Below, piece by piece: positions 6,792 to 15,065 of a DNA stretch of 55,863 nt (position 1 is its first letter; every line of letters starts with the position of its first letter). Below the pieces are notes generated by a model. The model ran no database searches and was not told the DNA's origin. It saw only the letters and a program-made list of their open reading frames with translations. The position numbers were made by a program, and so were the translations under genes. The stretch is from Candidatus Adlerbacteria bacterium. GTDB taxonomy: Bacteria; Patescibacteriota; Minisyncoccia; Phycocordibacterales; SBAW01. The stretch is taken from contig CAIRHB010000015.1 in the NCBI GenBank assembly GCA_903878285.1, forward strand, positions 1-55,863, given 5' to 3'.

Positions 6792-7275
6792 GGTCGAGTT
6801 CTGCGATCCGTCGGATGTGTCGCGCGTCACCACTAAACGGCACTGCGAGCCAGAGCTTCACCACACGCTCTACCTCCTCCTGCGTTAAAAACTTCGCGCC
6901 AAGCGAGAGAATGTTTGCATCATTATGTTGTCGCGAGAGCACGAGCACCTCGTCGGCTTGCCCCTCCGAAACCGCAGGCGAAACGGACCCATAGTACACA
7001 GCAGCGCGCGCACCCCGTACACGGTTTGCAGCCATCGCCTCGCCCTGCCCCGAGAGACCAATCATGATTCCAAACACCGAGCCAGTGGCTGTAGCAGCTT
7101 CAGTATCTGCCGCAACTCTCTGCGCAAGCGGGATACAATAGTCGGGGTAGTCGTCACCAGGCACGAGCGTATACGGGCCCATATCCTCGACCTCGTACCC
7201 CTGCTCGCGCAGATAAGCGGCAAGCACCGCCTTGAGTTCGAACCCGTCGTGGTCTGAGGCAAGATAGATGCGCAT
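6784..7275 (-). CDS. rpiB: ribose-5-phosphate isomerase B
   Basis: This 163-aa RpiB/LacAB-family enzyme interconverts ribose 5-phosphate and ribulose 5-phosphate. The N-terminal ASDHDGFELK binds phosphate, followed by DYPDYCIPLA. In the active-site loop GLSGQGEAMAANR the Cys that serves as base in the E. coli enzyme is absent. A Glu sits where the mycobacterial type uses Glu as base, so a Glu-type mechanism is likely. HNDANILSLGAKFL is also typical. It is placed between gap and rpe in a minus-strand run. Confidence 0.92.
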   Translation of the reverse strand: MRIYLASDHDGFELKAVLAAYLREQGYEVEDMGPYTLVPGDDYPDYCIPLAQRVAADTEAATATGSVFGIMIGLSGQGEAMAANRVRGARAAVYYGSVSPAVSEGQADEVLVLSRQHNDANILSLGAKFLTQEEVERVVKLWLAVPFSGDARHIRRIAELDHG

Positions 7276-7278
7276 ACC

Positions 7279-8328
7279 TTATATATGCTTCGCGAGTCTA
7301 CTCACGTGCTCGACCAGCGCGTGTGTGTAGCCCATCTCGTTGTCGTACCACGCAAGCACCTTGACCAAGTTACCGCCGATCACGCGCGTGAGCGACAGGT
7401 CGGCAATCGACGCCTGTGCCGAGCCCAAGATGTCGCTCGATACGAGCGGTTCGTCGGTGACGCCAAAGACCGGCTTCCAGCGATCCTCGCCTGCTGCCTT
7501 CGTTAAAATCGCGTTCACCTCTTCGACGCTCGTGTCGCGCTTCGCGATAAAGGTGACATCGGCGATAGATCCTGCGATCACCGGCACACGCAGGCTGATG
7601 CCGTCGAACTTGCCAGCCAAGTCGGGAATGGCCTTGGTGACCGCGATCGCAGCGCCAGTCGAGGAAGGGACGATGTTGTGTGCGCCCGCGCGCCCGTCGC
7701 GGTAGTCCTCCTTCCCTTTCGCCTTCTTGACTGGACCATCAACCAAGTTCTGTGACGCGGTGTAGCCGTGCGTTGTCGAGAGCACCGCCTTTTCGATCCC
7801 GATCGCCTCGTGAAGAATTTGCATTAGCGGACTTGATGCGTTGGTGGTGCAGGATGCATTGGAGGTGATGGTACTCGTGGCAAACTTGTCGTCGTTGATG
7901 CCGACAAGAATCGTCGCACCCGTGTACCCCGCAGATCCGTCAGCGGGTGTTTCATCTTTGACGGGCGCGGTAATCACCACACGCTTGGCACCCGCGTCGA
8001 GATGTACCTTTGCTTTCTCAAAACTGGTAAAAAATCCGGTCGACTCAACCACGACGTCGATACCTAAATCCTTCCATGGCAACTTCGCTGGGTCGGCTTC
8101 GGAGAAGTGTTTGATTTCTTTTCCATCGACCACCAACGCGTTGCCCGCAGTCGCCACACTAAACGACGGCTTGCCGTAGACGCTGTCGTACTGGAGCAAG
8201 TACGCCAGCTGCGCAGCATCGCCCAAGTCGTTAATCGCTATCACCTCTAGCCCTGGTCGCTCGTGCGCGATGCGCAAAAACGCTCTGCCAATCCGCCCAA
8301 ACCCGTTTATCGCAATTTTTGTAGTCAT
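7279..8328 (-). CDS. gap: glyceraldehyde-3-phosphate dehydrogenase, type I
   Basis: The 349-aa enzyme oxidises and phosphorylates glyceraldehyde 3-phosphate with NAD. The Rossmann motif INGFGRIGRAFLR is at residues 7-19, the catalytic Cys in SNASCTTN, and the catalytic His in the following STTHGYTASQ. RVPVIAGSIAD and the C-terminal WYDNEMGY complete the signature. A TATACT box ends 9 nt before the ATG, and AGAGG lies between them, so a very short leader is likely. It is followed 3 nt later by rpiB and lies close to fba, linking lower glycolysis with pentose phosphate conversion. Confidence 0.97.
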   Translation of the reverse strand: MTTKIAINGFGRIGRAFLRIAHERPGLEVIAINDLGDAAQLAYLLQYDSVYGKPSFSVATAGNALVVDGKEIKHFSEADPAKLPWKDLGIDVVVESTGFFTSFEKAKVHLDAGAKRVVITAPVKDETPADGSAGYTGATILVGINDDKFATSTITSNASCTTNASSPLMQILHEAIGIEKAVLSTTHGYTASQNLVDGPVKKAKGKEDYRDGRAGAHNIVPSSTGAAIAVTKAIPDLAGKFDGISLRVPVIAGSIADVTFIAKRDTSVEEVNAILTKAAGEDRWKPVFGVTDEPLVSSDILGSAQASIADLSLTRVIGGNLVKVLAWYDNEMGYTHALVEHVSRLAKHI

Positions 8329-8337
8329 ATACCCTCT

Positions 8338-8343
8338 AGTATA
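8338..8343 (-). promoter_or_regulatory. -10 box (TATACT) of gap
   Basis: TATACT on the minus strand is 9 nt before the gap start codon. This predicts a leader of only two or three nucleotides for the run gap-rpiB-rpe. Confidence 0.5.
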
Positions 8344-8371
8344 TACGATTTCTCTCCCACTATCCCCAGTT

Positions 8372-8386
8372 CGAGGTCTCGCCTCG
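8372..8386. repeat. REP-like palindrome, copy 1
   Basis: CGAGGTCTCGCCTCG can fold with CGAGG/CCTCG arms and is followed by a T run. It lies 11 bp upstream of the -10 box of the transposase. It is the reverse complement of copies 2 and 3. Confidence 0.8.
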
Positions 8387-8397
8387 ATTTTTTATTC

Positions 8398-8403
8398 TAT
8401 ACT
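8398..8403 (+). promoter_or_regulatory. -10 box (TATACT) of the transposase
   Basis: TATACT ends exactly 6 nt before the ATG at 8410 and is the main reason for choosing that start over an upstream in-frame ATG at 8263 inside gap. Confidence 0.6.
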
Positions 8404-8409
8404 ATACAC

Positions 8410-9081
8410 ATGGTACGAAAGATGACCTTCACGCCGGGAGAATTTTACCACCTCTACAACCGCGGCACAGACAAAAGGAGCATATATACAAACGCGAACG
8501 ACTACGAGCGTTTTCTATCACTTCTCTATATCGCAAACAGTACCAATCCGTTTCATCTCCAAGAGTGGCGCAAGAAAAATCGAGGCGAGACCTCGATTTT
8601 TCTGGAAGAACGTGAAGAAACGCTGGTGGATATCTGCGCATACGTACTCATGCCTAACCATTTTCATCTTCTTGTCCGAGAAAAATCTGATGGCGGCATA
8701 AGCCGCTTTATGCAGAAACTTACCACGGGGTACACGATGTACTTCAACACCGCGCACGAACGAAGCGGAGCATTGTTCCAAGGCGTGTTTAAAGCGACTC
8801 ACGCCTCGGAAGATTGCTACCTCAAATACCTCATCTCCTACATACACCTCAATCCAATAAAACTCATAGAGCCGACATGGAGGGAGACGGGCATCAAAAA
8901 TAGAGCTCGCGCAGAAAAATATCTCGCCAATTTTACCTACTCAAGTTATCAAGACTATGCACATGACAAACGACCACAAAGCGTCATCCTTCAGCGCACA
9001 GCACTACCCGACTATTTCGAATCACCAAGAGATTTTGAGGAGCACATCACCGCATGGCTAGAGTACGCAAAAGAAGTGTAG
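8410..9081 (+). CDS. REP-associated Y1 transposase (RAYT family)
   Basis: This 223-aa single-strand DNA transposase-like protein has the HUH motif NHFH at residues 83-86 (in VLMPNHFHLLV) and the nucleophile region YLKYLISYIHLNPIK, with the likely catalytic Tyr at 144. The N-terminal EFYHLYNRGTDKRSIY is typical of the family. Such proteins are usually single-copy, domesticated, and spread short palindromic REP sequences. Four REP copies are here: one before the gene, two after it as an inverted pair, and one inside the coding sequence that encodes NRGETSIF (residues 58-64). It is inserted between gap and the fibre gene, transcribed opposite to both. Confidence 0.93.
   Translation: MVRKMTFTPGEFYHLYNRGTDKRSIYTNANDYERFLSLLYIANSTNPFHLQEWRKKNRGETSIFLEEREETLVDICAYVLMPNHFHLLVREKSDGGISRFMQKLTTGYTMYFNTAHERSGALFQGVFKATHASEDCYLKYLISYIHLNPIKLIEPTWRETGIKNRARAEKYLANFTYSSYQDYAHDKRPQSVILQRTALPDYFESPRDFEEHITAWLEYAKEV
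8581..8595. repeat. REP-like palindrome, copy 2, inside the transposase gene
   Basis: CGAGGCGAGACCTCG lies in frame in the transposase coding sequence and is flanked by A and T runs like the external copies. The gene reads straight through it. Confidence 0.8.
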
Positions 9082-9083
9082 TT

Positions 9084-9123
9084 CGAGGCGAGACCTCGAA
9101 CCAAAAATCGAGGTCTCGCCTCG
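9084..9123. repeat. REP-like inverted pair, copies 3 and 4
   Basis: Copy 3 (9084-9098) and copy 4 (9109-9123) are exact reverse complements, giving a 15-bp core stem extended by flanking A/T pairs. Copy 3 begins 3 bp after the transposase stop. The hairpin lies between two convergent genes and may also end their transcripts. Confidence 0.85.
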
Positions 9124-9166
9124 ATTTGTAGTAATGCGTAGTTGTTTTGGAGTTTTTTCATATAGG

Positions 9167-12100
9167 TTAGTTTGCTGGAGTGCTGGAGGCGACGTTGACG
9201 GTGCGGGTCGCGTAGCCAGTGAGCCCCGCTTGGTCGGTCGCACTATATATAATAGTATGCGTACCCGCCGCACTGGTGTCGATGTGGATCTGGTCGGGCG
9301 TCGTGGTCGCACCGCCGTCGACCGAGACCTGGTAACCAATATTCGGGCTCGCCGCGTCAACAATCGTCACGCCAAGGTCGCTGTAGGTATCGCCGACAGT
9401 GAGACTAGTTGGCGAATCCCCCACCACGGTCAACACCGGCGCAGTCGGCGAATTTGCTGCAGATGAACCGGAGTTGCCCGAGCCACTTGCCAAACCGGAA
9501 CTAGACGAACTGCTCAAACTACCGCCGCTTGCGCCAGAGCCACTACCTGCCACGCCAACGCCCGAGAGCATCTGCTGCAGCTGGTCGCCAGTGACACACA
9601 CCGAGCCGCCGCCCGACTTGGTCACACACAGCTTGTCGGTCGTGACCTGCTTGGAAGTAAACGACTCGGCGAACCCTGCCACCGTCGCCTCAAGCGCCGA
9701 CAATTCATGCGAGATCTCCTGTATCGCGCCAACAATCGGCGCAAACAATCCTTGGTAGTCGAGCGTAAAGTACCCACTGCTGGAGTTTTGATGCACCAAA
9801 TTCGGGAATATTTTCGCAACATCTTGCGCAATAAAGCCATACTGTGTCGAGGTTGATGCGCCGTTGCCGAGCATCCAGGCATTCCAGTCGAAGGACACCG
9901 CGTTGAGCTGGTCAATCGCCGACAAGCTGCTTGATGCGTTAAGGGATGTAATGTTGTCCTTGAGTCGCTGATCAGAGGCGGAGGAACAGTTGCTTACACT
10001 GCTACCATTACCGAGCGTACAACTAAACGGCCCATTGATAGTCACAACCCCCGTATTACTCACACTAAACAACGTCGTCGTCGCCGTCGCAGTCGACGAT
10101 GCAATTGCAAAGAGTGTTGTGTTGGTCTCGCCGTTGTTGGCGTGGACAGAGAGTTTTGCATACGGCGAGGTGGTGCCGATACCGACGTTGCTGCCGAAAT
10201 ATGCAGTATTGGTGGTCGTAGCGTAGTTCATATACGTGTTCCATGCTGCGCCAACTGTACCTAGCCCTCCCATTGCCGCATTTGGAATAAGTCCCACGCC
10301 AAATCGGATATACGACGACGCGTTAACGAGCACCTGTTGGCTGCTACCAGACTGTCCAATTGTTAGAGAGCTTGAGTTTGCTGGGAAGTTCATGCTAACC
10401 GCACCGGTATTACTCACACTAAACAATGTTGAGGTCGCCGCACCCGATACATAGTTAGTCGACGACGCAATTGCAAACAGCGTCGACTGCGAACCGTTTG
10501 CATTTGGTTGCGTTGCTACCGAAAGCTGGGCGAATGGTGAGGTGGTGCCGATACCAAAACTACCAGTCGAGATAAAGCGTCCCGCTTCAATGTTGTTGGG
10601 ATTAAAGACGATACTACCTCCACCCACTCCCCATGAGCCGCTAACAAGTCTTGTGGTGAGGTTAAGGTTTGACGCACTGTTGGAAATGCGGTTGAGCACT
10701 ATCCCTTGGGTCGCAAGACCTAGATAAGTAGACGAACTGTTTGACACGCGCGCGAGTGGGGTGCTTGCACTATCAACGCCAGTAACCTCGAACAAGGAGT
10801 TAGGCGCTGCCGTCCCAATCCCCACGTTGCCCGAGTTAGTGACGGCAAACAACGTCGAGGTCGCCGCACCCGATACATAGTTAGTCGACGACGCAATTGC
10901 AAACAGCGTCGACTGTGAGCCATTTGCATTTGGTTGCGTTGCTACCGAAAGCTGGGCATACGGTGTCGTGGTGCCAATACCAAAGTATCCGTTTTGACTC
11001 AGCACAGCACCAATCGTCCCGTTTCCACCCGCAGTGTTAGGTTGATAGGCAAAATACAGACCGCCCTGTCCACCAGCGCCCGTACGGTATGCACCAACAA
11101 CGCCCGTATAATTGGCAGACGTGGCACCAGACACATCAAAACCGATACCACTATAGTTGTTGTTTACACTGCTATTGTTTCGTATTATTTCAGATACGTT
11201 AGAGGGCGCTATACCTGAAAGGAAGTTGTTGTTGTTTGAAGCAACAACGAAAAGAGGACTGTACGGCGTTGCAGTTCCAATCCCAACATTCCCCCCAAAG
11301 TACGCGTTGCCCGTCGTCGTTGCCCCGCCAGAGACAGTGAGTCCACCCGTTTGGTTGCCGTCGCCGATGGTGGTGGAGGCGTACGAGGTGAGCCCACCAT
11401 TAAACGCCACAAGTGTTGAAGTCGCATTACCCGCGAGCGCGAATGGGTAGGCAAAGGTGTCGTAGTTTCCTGCGGGTTGTTTGTTGTTGAAGGTGTTCCA
11501 ATCGGTCGACGAGAGGTAGCCGTTTGCGCCCGTGCCTGCCTGCGTGATAGTAAACTGCCCTGTGGTGTTGTTGTACGACAGCGGTGCGGATGCAGACAGC
11601 GCCCCGAGCGCGATGTAGTTGCTCGGGTTGGTCGCGTTGTATGGCGTGTAGCCAAGCGCGGGCTGGAATGCGCTCGGCGCGTTACCCTGCCACGTGCCCG
11701 CCCAATCGCCAGCGTTGGTGAGTATGCCGGTGTTCGTAATCTGCCCTGTCGTGGTGTTGTAGGCGATGCCCGCTCCTGCCGAGAGCGAGGTGGTGCCAAA
11801 GGTTGCAGCGATGATGTTACCAACGCGAGTGAGGCCTGTGGAGAACGTCAGTGGTGATTCATACAGACCAGCGAGTGCTGCTTGTGCGCGTGCAGAGGTG
11901 AAATAGAGATTAGTCCCTTCAGCAAGGTTGCTCGTGCTCCGCTGCGAGAGAAAGTAGTCGGTCGACGTGGTGGCGAAGTATTTTGCATCATTCGTCCACT
12001 GCGAGATGTTGGGTGAGGCAAACTGTGTCGTAGTGAGCCCTGTCACATTGAACGTGTTGCCACTGTAGGCAAGCCCCGTGCCTGCGGTGGTAGTCGCTGC

Positions 12101-14521
12101 GGCGTAGACACCACCTACTGAGTTGACCGCGAGCGCCGCGTTGGTGAGTGAGGGGAGGATGAAGGCACTTGCAGTGACCGTGGCGAAGGCGTTGTTGCCC
12201 AAGAAGGTGTTTGTCCCAGAGAATGTGTTTGCACCTGAGAAGAGGTTGCTATCAGCAAAGAGTGTGGACGAAGCAGACGAGAGACAGGAGCCGTTGACCG
12301 CGAAGCAGCCCGAGGTGAGGTTGACGCCGTTGGCGATGGTTGTTGAGCCTGTATTGTCGACACTAAAGAGCGTTGTATTGGTGAGCGCGGTTGATGAAGC
12401 GATAGCAAAGAGCGTTGTTGCAGTGTCGCCGTTGTTTGTCTGTACTGCAAACTTCGCCCACGGCGAGGTGGTGCCGATGCCGATCGCCCCGGTCGTCGGC
12501 GCATGGAGCAAGATGTCAGTCGAGGTCGCCGGTATCGTGCCGTAGATCATATTGCCGATGTTGAGCTGATTGCTCGCCAAGGCGGATGGGAAGGCGGTGT
12601 TCCATCCGATGCCGATATTGTTGCTGCCGGTCGAGAGCGCGTTCGGTCCACCTGCGTTGTACTGGACACCAATCAGGATATTGTCAGACCCGGTGGTCAC
12701 GTTCCATCCAGCCGAGGTGCCAAGGAACGTGTTGTAGTCAGACCTGTTTGTGTTGTTGAATCCCGAATATGCACCGACCAGTGTCGAGCCTTTGTTGGCG
12801 TAGAAGCCGCGGCCAACCCCTGCCTCAAACCCGACAGCCGTGGTCGAGGCAGCGTTGGTGTTGTAGAACAGCGATGCATACCCGAGAGCCGTGTTCCCGC
12901 TACCGGCGTTGTTATAGACAAGCGAAGACGCACCGAGCGACGTGTTAAACGATCCGCTATCATTGTTGTTGAGCGCATTTGTTCCGACCGCAGTGTTCCA
13001 GATTCCGCTGCCATCCGACGCGAGCGCTTGATAGCCAAACGAGGAGTCCCCTGTGACATCAGTGCCCAGCTGATTTTGATTCCCTGCCCCGAGCCCAAAG
13101 GTTGTGTCCTCGCTGTTTGGTGACGCGAAGGCGAGTGAGGTGCCGTTGCTCGTGATTAGCCCGCTGCTTACGTCAAAGGTTGCTACTGCCAAGTTGCCGA
13201 ACGTGTTGTTGCCCGTAAAGGTATTGTTGGCATACGTCTTCGCTACGGTACTTGATGCGTCCAAGTAGGCGTTCACCCGGTCGTCGGTGTAGTACTTGTT
13301 TGTGGTGCCTTCGGCAAGCGCGTCCGTCGTGGTGGCATACCAGTCAGCGAGCGCGAGTTTTGTATTGAGCGCCTGCTGTAAATCTGTTTGGTTAGCAATC
13401 GAACCGGTCATGTTTCCCCATGGCACCGCGAGCGTTGTCGAGCCAGCACCGATCACACAAATACCGTTGAGGCTAAAACATCCCGAAAGCAGGTCGATGC
13501 TGCCACCAAACGTTGAGGTCGTTGTCGCAGTGTCATTGAGTGCGCTCGTGAGTGGTCCCGTGAGCGCACCACCCGATAACGGCAGATAGTCATCCGCCAC
13601 GACCGGCTGAATAGTTTGTGTGATGTTGGTCACAGCACCGCCCATCGCGACGTACCCGGTCGGGGTGGTAATGCCCGGCAGGTGCGATTGTATCGACGCA
13701 GACAACTGCTCGAGTTTCGTGTCCAACTCTGCTTCGGTGACCCCGGTGCTCGTGCCGACAACCGTCTTGAGTATCGTCCGCTCGACAACTGGGTAGGTGT
13801 TGTGTTGGATAATTTGCGGCTGCGACTGAGCAAGCGTGATACTCGGTACTGATGCACTTCGTGTAGCTGTGTTCGATATTGTTGGAGTAGTCGAGGAGTT
13901 TGTTTGAGCTGTTTTTTTTACATTGAGCGCATACTGCGAACCAGTGCCGACAAAGAGTGTCGATGCGATGTGTGCCACGGTCGAGACCACTGCGTCTTCA
14001 AGCGATGCAAGCACTGGCAATACGCTCGCTGTTTGCACACCAAACAGCGGCGAGTCAGCGGTGCCCACAGCCGAACCAAATGTTGTCGATCGCACTGAGA
14101 GCGATACCGCCGCGGTTGCCGCAGCACATACCAACGCGCCCGACACCAACGCAACACCAAACGCCACCACCGTGTGTTGTGGCACACGGTACTTCGAGAC
14201 AAACTCCGATGCGTGTATCCGTGCGCGCTCAATCGTCGGCGCGTTTTGTTTTTTATACTCGATGCCTTCGCGGCGACGCTGCTCGGAGAGCTCCTCTGCT
14301 CGCTGCTGTTTTGCAAATACGCGACTCGCCTCAAACCGTGTGACCGAGCGTTCGTCGACAAACCATGCGTTCCGCACACGGACACCCTTGAGCTTACCTT
14401 CGCGACATAATCTGCCGACATAGTCGGGAGCACAGTCGAGACGTTTCGCAACTTTGCGCGCGGAGAGCATCATCTCGCCGGATGGAGAAAGAATTTTGTT
14501 ATCGTGCTCGTGTGCGCTCAT
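9167..14521 (-). CDS. giant surface fibre with HTH N-terminus, membrane segment and S74 chaperone domain
   Basis: The 1784-aa protein starts with a MerR-like helix-turn-helix (LSARKVAKRLDCAPDYVGRL, about 18-66). A charged stretch and one membrane segment follow (about 118-142), then a very long Ser/Thr/Gly/Asn-rich region. That region includes beta-roll repeats of NTAVGTNAL type (about 480-610) and several copies of a GIGTTSP...LSV...TLFAIASST unit. Near 1516 begins an endosialidase-type intramolecular chaperone (peptidase S74) with the SDQRLKDNI motif, whose Ser is the expected self-cleavage nucleophile, then FIAQDVAKIFP. The C-terminus (about 1695-1780) is a Cry22-like Ig domain. It is probably a trimeric cell-surface fibre for attachment, matured by self-cleavage. 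Trimerisation and surface location are inference from the family. Confidence 0.88.
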   Translation of the reverse strand: MSAHEHDNKILSPSGEMMLSARKVAKRLDCAPDYVGRLCREGKLKGVRVRNAWFVDERSVTRFEASRVFAKQQRAEELSEQRRREGIEYKKQNAPTIERARIHASEFVSKYRVPQHTVVAFGVALVSGALVCAAATAAVSLSVRSTTFGSAVGTADSPLFGVQTASVLPVLASLEDAVVSTVAHIASTLFVGTGSQYALNVKKTAQTNSSTTPTISNTATRSASVPSITLAQSQPQIIQHNTYPVVERTILKTVVGTSTGVTEAELDTKLEQLSASIQSHLPGITTPTGYVAMGGAVTNITQTIQPVVADDYLPLSGGALTGPLTSALNDTATTTSTFGGSIDLLSGCFSLNGICVIGAGSTTLAVPWGNMTGSIANQTDLQQALNTKLALADWYATTTDALAEGTTNKYYTDDRVNAYLDASSTVAKTYANNTFTGNNTFGNLAVATFDVSSGLITSNGTSLAFASPNSEDTTFGLGAGNQNQLGTDVTGDSSFGYQALASDGSGIWNTAVGTNALNNNDSGSFNTSLGASSLVYNNAGSGNTALGYASLFYNTNAASTTAVGFEAGVGRGFYANKGSTLVGAYSGFNNTNRSDYNTFLGTSAGWNVTTGSDNILIGVQYNAGGPNALSTGSNNIGIGWNTAFPSALASNQLNIGNMIYGTIPATSTDILLHAPTTGAIGIGTTSPWAKFAVQTNNGDTATTLFAIASSTALTNTTLFSVDNTGSTTIANGVNLTSGCFAVNGSCLSSASSTLFADSNLFSGANTFSGTNTFLGNNAFATVTASAFILPSLTNAALAVNSVGGVYAAATTTAGTGLAYSGNTFNVTGLTTTQFASPNISQWTNDAKYFATTSTDYFLSQRSTSNLAEGTNLYFTSARAQAALAGLYESPLTFSTGLTRVGNIIAATFGTTSLSAGAGIAYNTTTGQITNTGILTNAGDWAGTWQGNAPSAFQPALGYTPYNATNPSNYIALGALSASAPLSYNNTTGQFTITQAGTGANGYLSSTDWNTFNNKQPAGNYDTFAYPFALAGNATSTLVAFNGGLTSYASTTIGDGNQTGGLTVSGGATTTGNAYFGGNVGIGTATPYSPLFVVASNNNNFLSGIAPSNVSEIIRNNSSVNNNYSGIGFDVSGATSANYTGVVGAYRTGAGGQGGLYFAYQPNTAGGNGTIGAVLSQNGYFGIGTTTPYAQLSVATQPNANGSQSTLFAIASSTNYVSGAATSTLFAVTNSGNVGIGTAAPNSLFEVTGVDSASTPLARVSNSSSTYLGLATQGIVLNRISNSASNLNLTTRLVSGSWGVGGGSIVFNPNNIEAGRFISTGSFGIGTTSPFAQLSVATQPNANGSQSTLFAIASSTNYVSGAATSTLFSVSNTGAVSMNFPANSSSLTIGQSGSSQQVLVNASSYIRFGVGLIPNAAMGGLGTVGAAWNTYMNYATTTNTAYFGSNVGIGTTSPYAKLSVHANNGETNTTLFAIASSTATATTTLFSVSNTGVVTINGPFSCTLGNGSSVSNCSSASDQRLKDNITSLNASSSLSAIDQLNAVSFDWNAWMLGNGASTSTQYGFIAQDVAKIFPNLVHQNSSSGYFTLDYQGLFAPIVGAIQEISHELSALEATVAGFAESFTSKQVTTDKLCVTKSGGGSVCVTGDQLQQMLSGVGVAGSGSGASGGSLSSSSSSGLASGSGNSGSSAANSPTAPVLTVVGDSPTSLTVGDTYSDLGVTIVDAASPNIGYQVSVDGGATTTPDQIHIDTSAAGTHTIIYSATDQAGLTGYATRTVNVASSTPAN
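10431..10531. repeat. internal direct repeat of the fibre gene, copy 1
   Basis: About 98 of 101 bases match 10857-10957 in the same orientation, a period of 426 bp or 142 codons. It encodes the unit ending in TLFAIASSTNYVSGAATSTL. Confidence 0.8.
10857..10957. repeat. internal direct repeat of the fibre gene, copy 2
   Basis: This is the partner of 10431-10531. The near identity at DNA level points to a recent duplication or gene conversion, and makes the region liable to length change and assembly error. Confidence 0.8.
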
Positions 14522-15065
14522 GGGAGGTGCTGGGGAGGTGTTTCAGTGGTCGATATATCTTTGTGATGCAAAGTCAGTTCGAGTGAAATCACTTACCCAA
14601 TTGTACGAGAAGAACAGCGCAGAGCGCAGCAAAAAAGAAGCGAAAACTGTGGATAAGAAATTGTTCGAGCGAGCGCACACGATGCAGCAGAATATCTTTA
14701 CAGCACAAGCGCAGATGGAGATGCGCCACCCGTCTCACCTATCACGAAATTGAGCGTAGTACGGCCAATAGCGCACCTTGCACTTCGAAAAAATGTTGTC
14801 TACCCAAAGATAGAAAAAATATGCTTTGTATGCTAGTCAGTTCGCCTACCATCAAACACATCTCGGATACTCGATACGGTGTTTTTCTCTCAAAATAGTC
14901 GGGAGAAGTCACATCCTCAGTGCCAAATAAGAACACCTTTTATAAGCTGTCGGCAAAGATACTAAGACATAGAATTGCACTTATGTAAAATATCAGGAGC
15001 ACACATCATGCTATAAGAAATGACTAGAATCAAATTCTGTTATATAATTTACCTATAGACAAAAT
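14522..15065. other. 544-bp intergenic region with one DnaA-box sequence
   Basis: No convincing gene is seen. Short frames exist on both strands but lack family likeness or a usable start. AT content is above the genome level, especially from 14780 on. The clearest element is AAAACTGTGGATAA at 14643-14656, containing a perfect DnaA 9-mer, and identical over 14 nt to a site at 26906-26919. The promoter of the fibre gene is expected here but no strong box is evident. Confidence 0.5.

Noticed and set aside
9400-13900. Regular repeats in the fibre gene as a CRISPR array
   Set aside because: Repeats are in frame, imperfect and of protein type, without constant short repeats and unique spacers. 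No cas genes are nearby.
14454-14753. Open frame of 99 codons on the plus strand beside the fibre start
   Set aside because: Its first part is antisense to the fibre gene, there is no promoter or ribosome site, and the sequence has no recognisable domain.
14742-14936. Minus-strand frame of 64 codons in the intergenic region
   Set aside because: It needs a GTG start and has no ribosome site. Composition looks like random AT-rich DNA.
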